Shown in pieces: positions 1-6,951 of a stretch of 14,351 bases of DNA. The first letter of the stretch is position 1; every line of letters starts with the position of its first letter. The notes under the pieces are model-generated. The model saw only the letters and a list, made by a program, of their open reading frames with translations. It was not told the DNA's origin and searched no databases. The translations under genes and the position numbers were made by a program. The stretch is taken from assembly GCA_024641365.1 (NCBI GenBank), contig JAHEDF010000039.1, positions 1 to 14,351 of the forward strand, in the 5' to 3' direction. Source of the stretch: Planctomycetota bacterium (GTDB taxonomy: Bacteria; Planctomycetota; UBA11346).

Positions 1-235
1 CATCTTCTAATCCGGCAAGAATGCGAATCAGCGATGATTTGCCACAGCCAGATGGGCCAATCACGGTCATAAATTCACGGCGGTGTACTGAAAAAGTTAC
101 ATCACCAAGCGCGGTGGTTACACCACCATCAGGTTTAATATAATTTTTCCCAAGTTGTTCGACGCTTAAGGTAACTGGTTGCGATTTGAGGCGTGCTAAG
201 CGGGCAGAAATAGATTCATGTGGAATATCGGTCAT
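1..235 (-). CDS. ABC transporter ATPase, N-terminal part (cut by window edge)
   Basis: Reading leftward from an ATG at 235, 78 residues are visible before the window ends. They hold a Walker A motif, GPSGCGKSS, at about residues 61-69, followed by LIRILAGLED, which is typical of nitrate/taurine/sulfonate-type importer ATPases. The first 20 or so residues are a variable leader before the fold starts at about residue 22. The start codon overlaps the stop of the permease gene (ATGA at 235-232), so the two are translationally coupled. As third gene of the leftward unit it should energise guanidine (or related amidine/urea) uptake at the inner face of the cytoplasmic membrane. Walker B, signature and H-loop lie outside the window. 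The ATPase call is very safe; the substrate is inferred from context. Confidence 0.93.
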   Translation of the reverse strand, partial: MTDIPHESISARLARLKSQPVTLSVEQLGKNYIKPDGGVTTALGDVTFSVHRREFMTVIGPSGCGKSSLIRILAGLED

Positions 236-1248
236 GGCGTTACCCGACGTTTAAATAAGGAGAAAAACGCCAGTAACAGACTGCCAATGCGCCCAGGTGG
301 TTTACCTTGCCAAGGAAATAGAATGCGTCCGAGTATGGCTAAAATTTGATCAGTGATAAGGCCAAGCAAACCAATTAGAATAATGCCAGCAAAAACATTA
401 TCGTAGTTACGATATTTGCCTTGTTGATTGATAAAATAACTAATGCCACTACTTGCGCCGATTAACTCAGCAACAATTAAGTAGGTCCACGCCCATCCGA
501 GTAAGATGCGCAAGTCGTTATAGAGGTTAGGCAGAATACCCGGCAACACGACATGCGTAACTAAGCGTGGTCCTTTTGCACCTAAGGTTTGCGCAGCTTC
601 CAATAAAGAATTATCAACTTGTCTCGTGGTATTCGCGATGACCAATACCAATTGGAAAAACGTTCCGATAAAAATAATCGCTATTTTTGGTCCATCATTA
701 ATGCCCCAAATAGCCACCATCAACGCGCCGAAAGCTGGTGCTGGCATGTAACGAATAAAATCAACAAACGGTTCTATGAGCTTACTAAAAAAGGAGAAAG
801 TCCCGCATAGAACTCCGATTGGGACACCAATGATTGCTGCAGCAGTAAATCCCCAAAAAATTATAGTAATACTATGCCATAAACTTTCATGCAGCCATGG
901 TTCGCCACGGCGTTTTGGTTCGGTTAAAAATCCAGTATATAATGCCGTCGCCACCGCATGTGGCGGTGGCAAAAATACCGGATTTGAACGATAACCCTCA
1001 GCCAGTGTTTTATTGTCGTTTTTTAATTTTACATTTTCTTTGGCGAAAATCTCACGTTCGACCATCATGTCGGTGACTAAAAATTCACTGCCTCCTGGAG
1101 CGGTGACCGTAATAAGCGGATGCCAAATAAATGGTACATAACTGACCATACACCACAGCAACAACGGGCACAAGAAAGCGCACACCGTCAAAAAACTTTG
1201 CCGCCGTGGCGCTAGCTCACGGCGGACAACAAACCAACGCTCGGCCAT
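232..1248 (-). CDS. ABC transporter permease, TauC/SsuC/NrtB type, of the urea-carboxylase/guanidine region
   Basis: This 338-residue protein has one N-terminal membrane helix (about residues 18-42), then a soluble stretch of roughly 75 residues, then the usual permease core of about five helices. The EAA loop that docks to the ATPase is clear: EAAQTLGAK followed by VVLPGILP (about residues 216-238). The N-terminal helix and the soluble insert are additional to the compact permease core, and the insert is probably periplasmic. The start ATG (1248-1246) shares one base with the TAA stop of the binding-protein gene (TAATG), and the end overlaps the ATPase start, so the three genes are tightly coupled. 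The family imports small nitrogen or sulfur compounds. Divergence from UAAP and allophanate genes, and the riboswitch ahead of the operon, point to guanidine. The transported molecule is not proven by sequence. Confidence 0.92.
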   Translation of the reverse strand: MAERWFVVRRELAPRRQSFLTVCAFLCPLLLWCMVSYVPFIWHPLITVTAPGGSEFLVTDMMVEREIFAKENVKLKNDNKTLAEGYRSNPVFLPPPHAVATALYTGFLTEPKRRGEPWLHESLWHSITIIFWGFTAAAIIGVPIGVLCGTFSFFSKLIEPFVDFIRYMPAPAFGALMVAIWGINDGPKIAIIFIGTFFQLVLVIANTTRQVDNSLLEAAQTLGAKGPRLVTHVVLPGILPNLYNDLRILLGWAWTYLIVAELIGASSGISYFINQQGKYRNYDNVFAGIILIGLLGLITDQILAILGRILFPWQGKPPGRIGSLLLAFFSLFKRRVTP

Positions 1249-2234
1249 TAGGGCAGAGCAAGCACGAGTGATGAATCAATATAAGCAGCTGGATCTATTT
1301 GTACCTCATAGACTTTATTGGCTAAATTAAATGCGTTAGCAACTTTGCTCGATCCCAACAATGAGTCGAGCGTTTCACTGGGCGTGAAGGCCTTTTTTGC
1401 CATTTCAATGGTATATAATTTAGTGCCTGGAACTAATGCCGCATATTCAGTCGGTGCGACGTTAACGCGCGCTGCCATTATTTTGATAGCATCGTCTTTA
1501 GTGGCAGGATCGTTAATATAGGCAACAATTTTTGGCCAGACAGAAACAAATTTTGCCCATTCAGCTTTACGCGTGGCGAGACTTTCACTGGAAACAGCAA
1601 CCACATCGTAAATTAATCCAGGAACGTCTTTACTGGTGTAAATTGGTTTTGATCCAGGCACCTGTTTTAACGCAGCGCCAGAATTTGGCTGCCAAGCGCC
1701 AATCGCATCGACATCGCCAGAGGCTAAGGTTTGCGGCGTGTCGTTGGTTGGAACATTCACCAGAGTGACATCTGATTCCGTCATACCATTGGCTTCTAAA
1801 GCTTTTAATAACATAAGATGTTCCACGAAACCCAACTCTAAACCAATTTTTTTGCCTTTGAGATCTTTGATCGAACTAATACCAGGTTTGGCGACAATCA
1901 TGTCGTTACCAAAACTAATATCATTAATCATAATGGCTTTTGATGCTTTACCCGTTGCACCCATGACGAGTTGGTCGCCATTAGTGACAGTCACCGCATC
2001 AACTTTACCGGCCTGAAATGCTTCCATAGACGGAACATATTCCATCCACACAAATTCGACATCGACGCCAGCTTCTTTGTACCAGCCTTTTTGAATGGCT
2101 ATGTCAAAAGCCACCCAACCTGGCCAATCACTGTAGGCTATTTTGAGTGGTTCGGCTGCGGTGAGCGGAGCTGCCAAGCTGAGCACAGCAATGGCGAGTG
2201 TTGCCAGACGGCGAAATGGAGTGAAGAGTTTCAT
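1248..2234 (-). CDS. Periplasmic substrate-binding protein of the urea-carboxylase-region ABC transporter
   Basis: This 328-residue NMT1/TauA-like binding protein starts with a Sec signal peptide ([20 protein letters not shown], ending near LTAAEP). The mature part opens with [20 protein letters not shown], a pattern of binding proteins encoded beside urea/guanidine carboxylases. An upstream in-frame ATG at 2288 exists. I chose 2234 because it places the signal peptide at the N-terminus and has an AAGGA ribosome site seven bases upstream on the minus strand. It is first gene of the leftward operon and lies about 315 bases from the sigma-54 promoter, behind a guanidine-II riboswitch. Guanidine is the likely ligand. 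Urea or another guanidinium compound cannot be excluded from sequence. Confidence 0.92.
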   Translation of the reverse strand: MKLFTPFRRLATLAIAVLSLAAPLTAAEPLKIAYSDWPGWVAFDIAIQKGWYKEAGVDVEFVWMEYVPSMEAFQAGKVDAVTVTNGDQLVMGATGKASKAIMINDISFGNDMIVAKPGISSIKDLKGKKIGLELGFVEHLMLLKALEANGMTESDVTLVNVPTNDTPQTLASGDVDAIGAWQPNSGAALKQVPGSKPIYTSKDVPGLIYDVVAVSSESLATRKAEWAKFVSVWPKIVAYINDPATKDDAIKIMAARVNVAPTEYAALVPGTKLYTIEMAKKAFTPSETLDSLLGSSKVANAFNLANKVYEVQIDPAAYIDSSLVLALP

Positions 2235-2283
2235 GACTTTTTCCTTAATCAGATGAGGACTGAGGTTGGTGGTTACTAAAATC

Positions 2284-2308
2284 GGCAAAACACTCGAAGT
2301 GTATCGCC
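2284..2308 (-). terminator. Candidate attenuator hairpin in the binding-protein leader
   Basis: Read on the minus strand, GGCGATACACT pairs with AGTGTTTTGCC around a UCG loop: ten pairs including one G·U, and one U-U mismatch. It is followed by GATTTT. It lies between the leftward riboswitch and the binding-protein start, where an attenuator would sit. The U-tract is short and interrupted, so this is only a candidate intrinsic terminator. Confidence 0.3.
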
Positions 2309-2331
2309 AGTAGACATAGCTTGCTTTGAAA

Positions 2332-2347
2332 TTGAGCAGATGCTCAA
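2332..2347. repeat. 16-base palindrome in the binding-protein leader
   Basis: TTGAGCA-GA-TGCTCAA is perfect on both arms. It shares the TGCTCA core with the 13-base inverted repeats nearer the promoters. It may be a protein operator, or an RNA hairpin followed on the minus strand by a short UUUC. No function is assigned. Confidence 0.35.
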
Positions 2348-2395
2348 GTGAATTGATGAAGACTGATGCGAAAATAAACGATCTATTTTAATTAA

Positions 2396-2419
2396 ATGAC
2401 GGTGCGCTTTAGCCGTCAT
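2396..2419 (-). promoter_or_regulatory. Leader hairpin downstream of the leftward riboswitch
   Basis: Perfect seven-base arms, ATGACGG and CCGTCAT, are separated by ten bases. On the minus strand the second arm is followed by UUAAUUAAAA. The hairpin lies 56 bases downstream of riboswitch hairpin P2. It may be part of the expression platform, but the A/U run is too mixed to call a terminator. Confidence 0.35.
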
Positions 2420-2475
2420 CATTCGCACACGGGTATGCGGTAAAAAGGAACCAAACAGCATAGTCGCCACCGTTT

Positions 2476-2527
2476 GCCGGGCCGTCCCAGCGGGCGCGTT
2501 ATACATCGTGGGTCGTCCCACTATGTG
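2476..2527 (-). promoter_or_regulatory. Guanidine-II (mini-ykkC) riboswitch, leftward transporter operon
   Basis: On the minus strand two hairpins stand in tandem, each ending in GG-ACGR-CC, the hallmark of guanidine-II aptamers. P1 (2527-2502) has arms GTGGG/CCCAC around loop ACGA, extended by outer pairs past one mismatch. P2 (2491-2476) has arms GCTGGG/CCCGGC, with one U·G pair, around loop ACGG. The linker is 10 bases, exactly as in the rightward copy. The predicted sigma-54 start at about 2549 lies 22 bases upstream of P1. The two loops pair with each other when guanidinium binds, which in this class turns expression on. How that reaches the ribosome site about 230 bases downstream is not clear from sequence. 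Confidence 0.85.
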
Positions 2528-2559
2528 AACCCGGATGAGATCCAAGTTCATAAGTGCTG

Positions 2560-2576
2560 AGCAAGCGCGGTGCCAA
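2560..2576 (-). promoter_or_regulatory. Sigma-54 promoter for the transporter operon
   Basis: The minus strand reads TTGGCAC-CGCGC-TTGCT, a match to the RpoN consensus TGGCAC-N5-TTGCW with exact spacing. The -24 GG and -12 GC are intact. Counting from the GC places the transcript start near 2549. RpoN promoters need an ATP-dependent activator such as NtrC bound upstream, so nitrogen control is likely. Confidence 0.82.
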
Positions 2577-2584
2577 ATACCAAA

Positions 2585-2601
2585 GAGCGTAATTTTCGCT
2601 C
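2585..2601. promoter_or_regulatory. Central dyad between the divergent promoters, candidate activator site
   Basis: GAGCG-N7-CGCTC is a 17-base dyad in the 59 bases between the two -24 elements. Its length is like an NtrC-type enhancer half-site pair, but the bases do not match the usual GCAC/GTGC arms. A second imperfect dyad, GTCACCATGGTCAC, follows at 2608-2621. Either could bind the sigma-54 activator. Confidence 0.35.
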
Positions 2602-2633
2602 ATTACTGTCACCATGGTCACGTGTATTGAAGT

Positions 2634-2650
2634 TTGGCACGGGCATTGCC
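2634..2650 (+). promoter_or_regulatory. Sigma-54 promoter for the guanidine-degradation operon
   Basis: TTGGCAC-GGGCA-TTGCC matches the RpoN consensus, including the G after TGGCAC and the five-base spacing. The predicted start is about 2661. It fires away from the leftward sigma-54 promoter; the -24 boxes are about 59 bases apart, so both can share one activator site between them. Confidence 0.85.
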
Positions 2651-2702
2651 TATCCAATTTGTGACGTAGCGTGCTCAGCACTTACTTATTTCATGAAAAC
2701 CC

Positions 2703-2748
2703 CACGCTGGACGGCCAGTGTGCGGTAAACAATGCGGGACGGCCCGTG
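2703..2748 (+). promoter_or_regulatory. Guanidine-II (mini-ykkC) riboswitch, guanidine-degradation operon
   Basis: There are two tandem hairpins with ACGG loops closed by GG/CC. P1 (2703-2722) pairs CACGCTGG with CCAGTGTG, eight pairs with one G·U. P2 (2733-2748) pairs TGCGGG with CCCGTG, six pairs with two wobbles. The linker is 10 bases. These features define guanidine-II, and the genes behind it (UAAP1, UAAP2, carboxylase relative, allophanate hydrolase) are classical members of guanidine regulons. P1 begins about 42 bases after the predicted transcript start and the UAAP1 start is 100 bases after P2. CGTCC at 2763-2767 could pair with the GGACG of either loop and may be the alternative, ligand-free partner. 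Confidence 0.9.
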
Positions 2749-2778
2749 ACGACGACATTTTTCGTCCGGGAATCGTCA
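2747..2778 (+). promoter_or_regulatory. Post-aptamer hairpin of the rightward leader
   Basis: TGACGA (2747-2752) pairs with TCGTCA (2773-2778). An alternative internal hairpin pairs GACGA (2751-2755) with TCGTC (2762-2766). The outer arm uses the last two bases of riboswitch P2, so it competes with P2 and may be part of the expression platform. No U-tract follows, so it is not a standard terminator. Confidence 0.35.
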
Positions 2779-2813
2779 TGAATTCGCTAACATACACAGC
2801 ACGCTCACGTTTA

Positions 2814-2840
2814 AACCGATTTACTAATTGGTTGGAAAGG
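2814..2840 (+). promoter_or_regulatory. UAAP1 ribosome site directly abutted by a hairpin
   Basis: AACCGATT (2814-2821) pairs with AATTGGTT (2826-2833), eight pairs with one G·U and a four-base loop. It ends exactly where the ribosome site GGAAAGG (2834-2840) begins, seven bases before the ATG at 2848. A helix packed against the ribosome site could set the translation rate and be a target of the riboswitch. Confidence 0.45.
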
Positions 2841-2847
2841 TGATTAT

Positions 2848-3591
2848 ATGACTGTCTCTAACAATAATAAAGATATTCCACACGCTCGCCGCATGTACGC
2901 TCTGACCATTCCTGGTGGTGGCATGTGGTCAGCGCGCTTACCACGTCATACCGGATTACGTTTAACCGATATTGAAGGCGGCGGTAATGTGGTTGCCTTA
3001 TTTTATAATGCGAATCAACCGCTCGAACGTTATAATATGGCGGATACTTTAAAGGCACAGCATACCGCATTTTTAACCACTTGTCGCGTACTGTATTCTG
3101 ATATGGGTCGTGTGTTGTGTTCAATAACTGATGATACCTGTGGCTGGCACGATACGATCACTGGCCATAATAATGCTGATGATGTCGCGCAGCGTTTTGG
3201 TCAAAAAAACTATCAAACGGCAAAAAATAAATTTTATCGTAATGCACGTGATAATTTACTTATCGAATTAGGTAAGCATGGTTTAGGAACCAAAGACATT
3301 GTCGCGAATGTGAATTTTTTTAGTAAAGTGGCGGCCGACAAAAATGATGCATTGGCGTATGTGCCACAAAATAGCTCAGCGGGAGCAAGCGTTGATTTAC
3401 GAACCGAAATGGAGGTCTTAGTCGTTTTAACGGCAATTCCTCATGTGTTAGATCCTGCGGACACCTATGTGCCAAAACCTATTTTGATTGAAACGTGGCA
3501 TGCAGATCCACCAGCCACTGATGATCCGTGTCGTTTATCACGGCCGGAAAACGAACGTGGTTTTATCCGCACTGAACAATTATTTATTTAA
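2848..3591 (+). CDS. cgdA: UAAP1, carboxyguanidine deiminase subunit (DUF1989 family)
   Basis: This 247-residue protein is of the urea-amidolyase-associated family (DUF1989). It has the family block DDTCGWHDTITG at about residues 94-105 and the pattern NVNFF near residue 155. UAAP1 and UAAP2 together form carboxyguanidine deiminase, which removes two ammonia from N-carboxyguanidine in steps to give allophanate. The enzyme was long mislabelled as a urea-degradation accessory factor. The start has a good GGAAAGG site and is the first gene behind the riboswitch. About 30 C-terminal residues after the last family block (from about 218) are polar and unremarkable. Family membership is firm; the reaction follows from known family biochemistry and the riboswitch. 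Assigning cgdA rather than cgdB follows gene order only. Confidence 0.9.
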   Translation: MTVSNNNKDIPHARRMYALTIPGGGMWSARLPRHTGLRLTDIEGGGNVVALFYNANQPLERYNMADTLKAQHTAFLTTCRVLYSDMGRVLCSITDDTCGWHDTITGHNNADDVAQRFGQKNYQTAKNKFYRNARDNLLIELGKHGLGTKDIVANVNFFSKVAADKNDALAYVPQNSSAGASVDLRTEMEVLVVLTAIPHVLDPADTYVPKPILIETWHADPPATDDPCRLSRPENERGFIRTEQLFI

Positions 3592-3610
3592 TACGACAGC
3601 GAGAACATTT

Positions 3611-4273
3611 ATGAGTACGGCAACTTTTATTACGAGTGATCGTGAACCCGCAAAGGCGATAAAAAATGATATTGTTCCTGCTGGCGATGGCTGGACCTGT
3701 GTGGTAAAAAAAGGCCAGGTATTTCGCATTGTCGATCTCGAAGGGAACCAAGCCGTCGATACGATGTTTTATGATGCGCATGATCCGAGTGAGCGTTATT
3801 GCGCAGTAACAACACTGCGTAAACAACAACGCGTTTATCTAAGTACTGGTACGCAATTAATGTCGAATCATGGTCGGCCTTTAATGACCATTATTGCCGA
3901 TACGTGTGGTCGTCACGATACGCTTGGCGGCGCGTGTGCGGCTGAATCAAATGCCGTGCGCTATAGTGTAGATAAAGTGTTTATGCACAATTGTCGCGAT
4001 ACGTTTTTATTGGCATTGGCAAAATATACCGATGCAAGTGGCATAGAAATGGGGAAACGGGATTTATCATCAAATGTGAATTTTTTTATGAATGTGCCAG
4101 TAACTCCTGAAGGGGGCCTCACTTTTGCTGATGGTGTTTCTGATGCTGGTAAATACGTCGAACTGGTTGCTGAACGTGATACGTTGGTGTTAGTGTCAAA
4201 TTGTCCGCAATTAAATAACCCGTGTAATGCCTATAATCCCACGCCAGTTCGTATGTTAGTGTGGGATACATGA
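3611..4273 (+). CDS. cgdB: UAAP2, carboxyguanidine deiminase subunit (DUF1989 family)
   Basis: This 220-residue protein is a paralogue of UAAP1, carrying [19 protein letters not shown] (about residues 100-118) and [11 protein letters not shown] chose the ATG at 3611, 19 bases after the UAAP1 stop. An in-frame ATG at 3488 would overlap UAAP1 by about 100 bases and add 41 residues with no family resemblance. The ribosome site is weak (GCGAG), so coupling to UAAP1 translation is likely. Its last bases overlap the next start (ATGA at 4270-4273). It should pair with UAAP1 in the cytoplasm to convert carboxyguanidine to allophanate. The conserved Cys-Gly-x-His of both paralogues is probably at the active or metal site; I infer this from conservation. 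Confidence 0.9.
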   Translation: MSTATFITSDREPAKAIKNDIVPAGDGWTCVVKKGQVFRIVDLEGNQAVDTMFYDAHDPSERYCAVTTLRKQQRVYLSTGTQLMSNHGRPLMTIIADTCGRHDTLGGACAAESNAVRYSVDKVFMHNCRDTFLLALAKYTDASGIEMGKRDLSSNVNFFMNVPVTPEGGLTFADGVSDAGKYVELVAERDTLVLVSNCPQLNNPCNAYNPTPVRMLVWDT

Positions 4274-6951
4274 CTATTGTCGACTTACCTGTTGGTACGT
4301 TATTAACGCGTAATGAACTACGTAAACAGTGCGAAGCATTAGGATTTAATTATGGTCGTGCTGGTCAATGGGTTCGCCGCATTGTTGTGTCTGTTATTCC
4401 AGGACAGGAACTCTGTGATCGTGAATTAACTTTCGCTCAGGGTGATGATATTTTATTGGGGCTAACGCCAGCACCCGCGTTAACAGAATTACGCGAATCG
4501 CTGTATGCCATTGCGCGTGATTGTGCTGCTGTGTTGTCAGGTAGTAGTGCAATTGATATACATTTTGCTCTGCCGCATGACATCGACACCTTTAAAAATA
4601 GTCATGATGCGATTTGTATAGAGGACATTACGCCCTGTACTATTACTCAGCCCGCGTCGTCCGGAACGACGGTGACTGCGCGTATTCAATCACGAAGTGG
4701 TGGAAGAATTACAAATATTTCGTGCCCTCCTTCAGCACATGTCGTGTGCGTGGTTGGCGATCATGTAGAAATAGGCACACCATTAGTGCATTTTCATGTG
4801 CACGCGGAGACCCCGAGTGGCGCATTACATGAATTAGCCACACAATTATCGGTAGTAACCATCGCTGGGGTAAATACCGATCAACGTCGCATTGCCGCCT
4901 TAATTACCCATCCCGCTATCGAAACCGGTACAGCAACAACCGCCTTGGTTGCAATGCCTATGCCGCCAGCGGATATGCACATAATTGTGCCAGGTATTCA
5001 AACGACGGTGCAAGATTGCCCTGGGCGTATTGGTTATTGGGCGGTTGGCGTTCCGCCATCCGGGCCGATGGATGATGTTGCGCTGCAATTAGTTAATCAG
5101 GTTGTTGGTAATGCAACAAACGTGGCAGGTTTAGAAATAACACTTGGTGGCGTGACCATACAATTTGGCAGCGCAACGACTATTGCTCTTGGTGGCGCAT
5201 CTGCACAAGCACACCTTGATGGACAGGTAATTAATTGGTGGAAACCTATTGCCGTTTCAGCTGGCAGTATTTTAAAAATTGGCGGCGTTACGGGTCATGG
5301 AGTACGAACCTATTTAAGTGTGCGTGGGGGAATCAACGCGCCGCTCTATTTGGGGAGTCGCAGTACTTTTACTTTAGGTGGTTTTGGCGGCTATACGGGC
5401 CGCGAGTTACGAGCTGGTGATGAACTCACAATTGGTGATGAAGGTGCGTGTACAGCACCGATGGCGTTGGCAAAAAATAAACAGCCAAAGTATGAAAAAA
5501 AATGGCGCATCGGGGTTTTATACGGTCCGCATGGCGAACCTGAATTTTTTACCACAGAGGGATTAGAGCAATTTTTTTCAACCTCGTGGAAAGTCAGTCC
5601 ACAATCGAATCGTACTGGCATTCGTTTAATCGGTCCCAAACCACAATGGGCACGCAGTGATGGTGGTGAAGCTGGTCTGCATCCATCCAATATTCACGAC
5701 AATGCGTATGCATTAGGGTCATTAGATTTTACCGGAGATATGCCTGTCATATTAGGTCCCGATGGTCCCAGCTTAGGCGGTTTTGTGTGCCCCGTTGTGG
5801 TAGCGACTGCGGAACGTTGGAAATTAGGGCAATTAAAAGCAGGCGATACCATACAATTTATTCGCTTAGATCGTACCACCGCACGTACACAGGCAGCTCA
5901 ATTGGGAGCGTCGTTAATGTCGACGCCAAGCGTGCAAGAACCAGCTATTTTACATCAAATTGATAATACCGCTGATAAACCAGCTGTCTGTTATCGTCGT
6001 GCTGGTGATGATAATATATTAATAGAATATGGCCCCTTAGTACTGGACTTAGGTTTACGTATGCGTGTGCATGCGTTGCAAACCATTATTGAATCGTGGC
6101 AAGAGCCAGAAATTTTAGATATTACGGCAGGTATCCGTTCGTTGCAGGTGCATTTTAATCCATCTTGTTTGGATGAGGCAGCATTATTGCAACGATTAAT
6201 TTCTGCAGAGCAGCAGGTGCCGGACACCAATAATTTAGTAGTTCCGTCACGTATCGTCCATTTACCCTTATCGTGGAACGATCCGGCGACGCAAAAGGCA
6301 ATAGCTATTTATATGCGTACGGTCAATCCAGATGCGCCCTGGTGTCCTTCTAATTTAGAATTTATTAGTCGTATCAATGGTCTTGCCAGCATTGATGATG
6401 TGTATCGCATTGTTTTTGAGGCAGAGTATTTAGTGATGGGTTTAGGTGATGTGTATTTAGGTGCACCGGTTGCGACGCCAGTTGATCCACGTCATCGCTT
6501 AGTGACGACTAAATATAATCCAGCGCGGACGTGGACTCCAGAAAATGCGGTTGGCATTGGTGGCGCTTATATGTGTGTCTATGGCATGGAAGGTCCAGGC
6601 GGTTATCAATTTGTTGGCCGCACCGTGCAAATGTGGAATTCCTGGAAATCGACGAAGGAATTTACAACTGGTAAACCGTGGTTGCTGCAACCATTTGATC
6701 GCATTCGTTTTTATCCAGTGAGTGCTGAAGAACTGCTACAATTACGCGAAGATTTTCCGCGCGGAAAATGTCATTTGCGCATAGAAGACGGATCATTTTC
6801 TCTTGCTGCATATACAGCATTTTTAGCTGAACATGCAGAATCCATTCAAGCATTTACGAAACAACGTCAGCAGGCATTTACTGCGGAGCGCCAACGGTGG
6901 GAAGCGGCTGCCGCAGCACAACAGCCTGACAAAACTGGTTTACCGTCATGA
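4270..6951 (+). CDS. Urea/guanidine carboxylase relative lacking ATP-grasp and biotin-carrier domains
   Basis: The protein has 893 residues, against about 1200 for a complete urea/guanidine carboxylase. The KipA-like carboxyltransferase half starts near residue 236 ([18 protein letters not shown], then GVPPSGPMD). The KipI-like half starts near 573 ([15 protein letters not shown]) and runs to about 790 ([15 protein letters not shown]). The tail matches the post-KipI linker ([26 protein letters not shown]) but stops at PDKTGLPS with no biotin carrier and no AMKM-type lysine. Residues 150-235 resemble a decayed biotin-carboxylase C-lobe ([25 protein letters not shown]). The ATP-grasp core is absent, and residues 1-145 are unrecognised. 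I chose the ATG at 4270 for its ATGA overlap with UAAP2. Position says guanidine carboxylation, but a biotin carboxylase and carrier would have to come from elsewhere, or the chemistry differs. Confidence 0.88.
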   Translation: MTIVDLPVGTLLTRNELRKQCEALGFNYGRAGQWVRRIVVSVIPGQELCDRELTFAQGDDILLGLTPAPALTELRESLYAIARDCAAVLSGSSAIDIHFALPHDIDTFKNSHDAICIEDITPCTITQPASSGTTVTARIQSRSGGRITNISCPPSAHVVCVVGDHVEIGTPLVHFHVHAETPSGALHELATQLSVVTIAGVNTDQRRIAALITHPAIETGTATTALVAMPMPPADMHIIVPGIQTTVQDCPGRIGYWAVGVPPSGPMDDVALQLVNQVVGNATNVAGLEITLGGVTIQFGSATTIALGGASAQAHLDGQVINWWKPIAVSAGSILKIGGVTGHGVRTYLSVRGGINAPLYLGSRSTFTLGGFGGYTGRELRAGDELTIGDEGACTAPMALAKNKQPKYEKKWRIGVLYGPHGEPEFFTTEGLEQFFSTSWKVSPQSNRTGIRLIGPKPQWARSDGGEAGLHPSNIHDNAYALGSLDFTGDMPVILGPDGPSLGGFVCPVVVATAERWKLGQLKAGDTIQFIRLDRTTARTQAAQLGASLMSTPSVQEPAILHQIDNTADKPAVCYRRAGDDNILIEYGPLVLDLGLRMRVHALQTIIESWQEPEILDITAGIRSLQVHFNPSCLDEAALLQRLISAEQQVPDTNNLVVPSRIVHLPLSWNDPATQKAIAIYMRTVNPDAPWCPSNLEFISRINGLASIDDVYRIVFEAEYLVMGLGDVYLGAPVATPVDPRHRLVTTKYNPARTWTPENAVGIGGAYMCVYGMEGPGGYQFVGRTVQMWNSWKSTKEFTTGKPWLLQPFDRIRFYPVSAEELLQLREDFPRGKCHLRIEDGSFSLAAYTAFLAEHAESIQAFTKQRQQAFTAERQRWEAAAAAQQPDKTGLPS

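Larger units (their letters stand above)
2551..2684. repeat. 13-base perfect inverted repeat flanking the divergent promoter core
   Basis: TAAGTGCTGAGCA (2551-2563) and TGCTCAGCACTTA (2672-2684) are perfect reverse complements 108 bases apart, with two more matching bases inside after one mismatch. Each copy contains a short palindrome (TGCTCAGCA; GTGCTCAGCAC on the right), so each could be an operator on its own. The left copy overlaps the -12 element of the leftward promoter. The right copy would lie at about +11 to +24 of the rightward transcript. Each is followed 18-23 bases later by a riboswitch P1, which suggests an inverted duplication of the whole control module. Confidence 0.7.

Noticed and set aside
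2276..2551. 91-codon open frame on the minus strand upstream of the binding-protein gene
   Set aside because: It runs straight through the leftward riboswitch and leader hairpins, has no ribosome site and gives a protein with no family features. The RNA elements explain this stretch better.
2235..2847. Guanidine-I (ykkC) or guanidine-III riboswitch
   Set aside because: The long ykkC core and the class III pseudoknot pattern are not seen. The tandem ACGR hairpins fit class II only.
4270..6951. 5-oxoprolinase PxpB/PxpC fusion
   Set aside because: The KipA/KipI order, the post-KipI linker, the biotin-carboxylase remnant and the guanidine operon context all point to urea/guanidine carboxylase ancestry. 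No PxpA gene is nearby.
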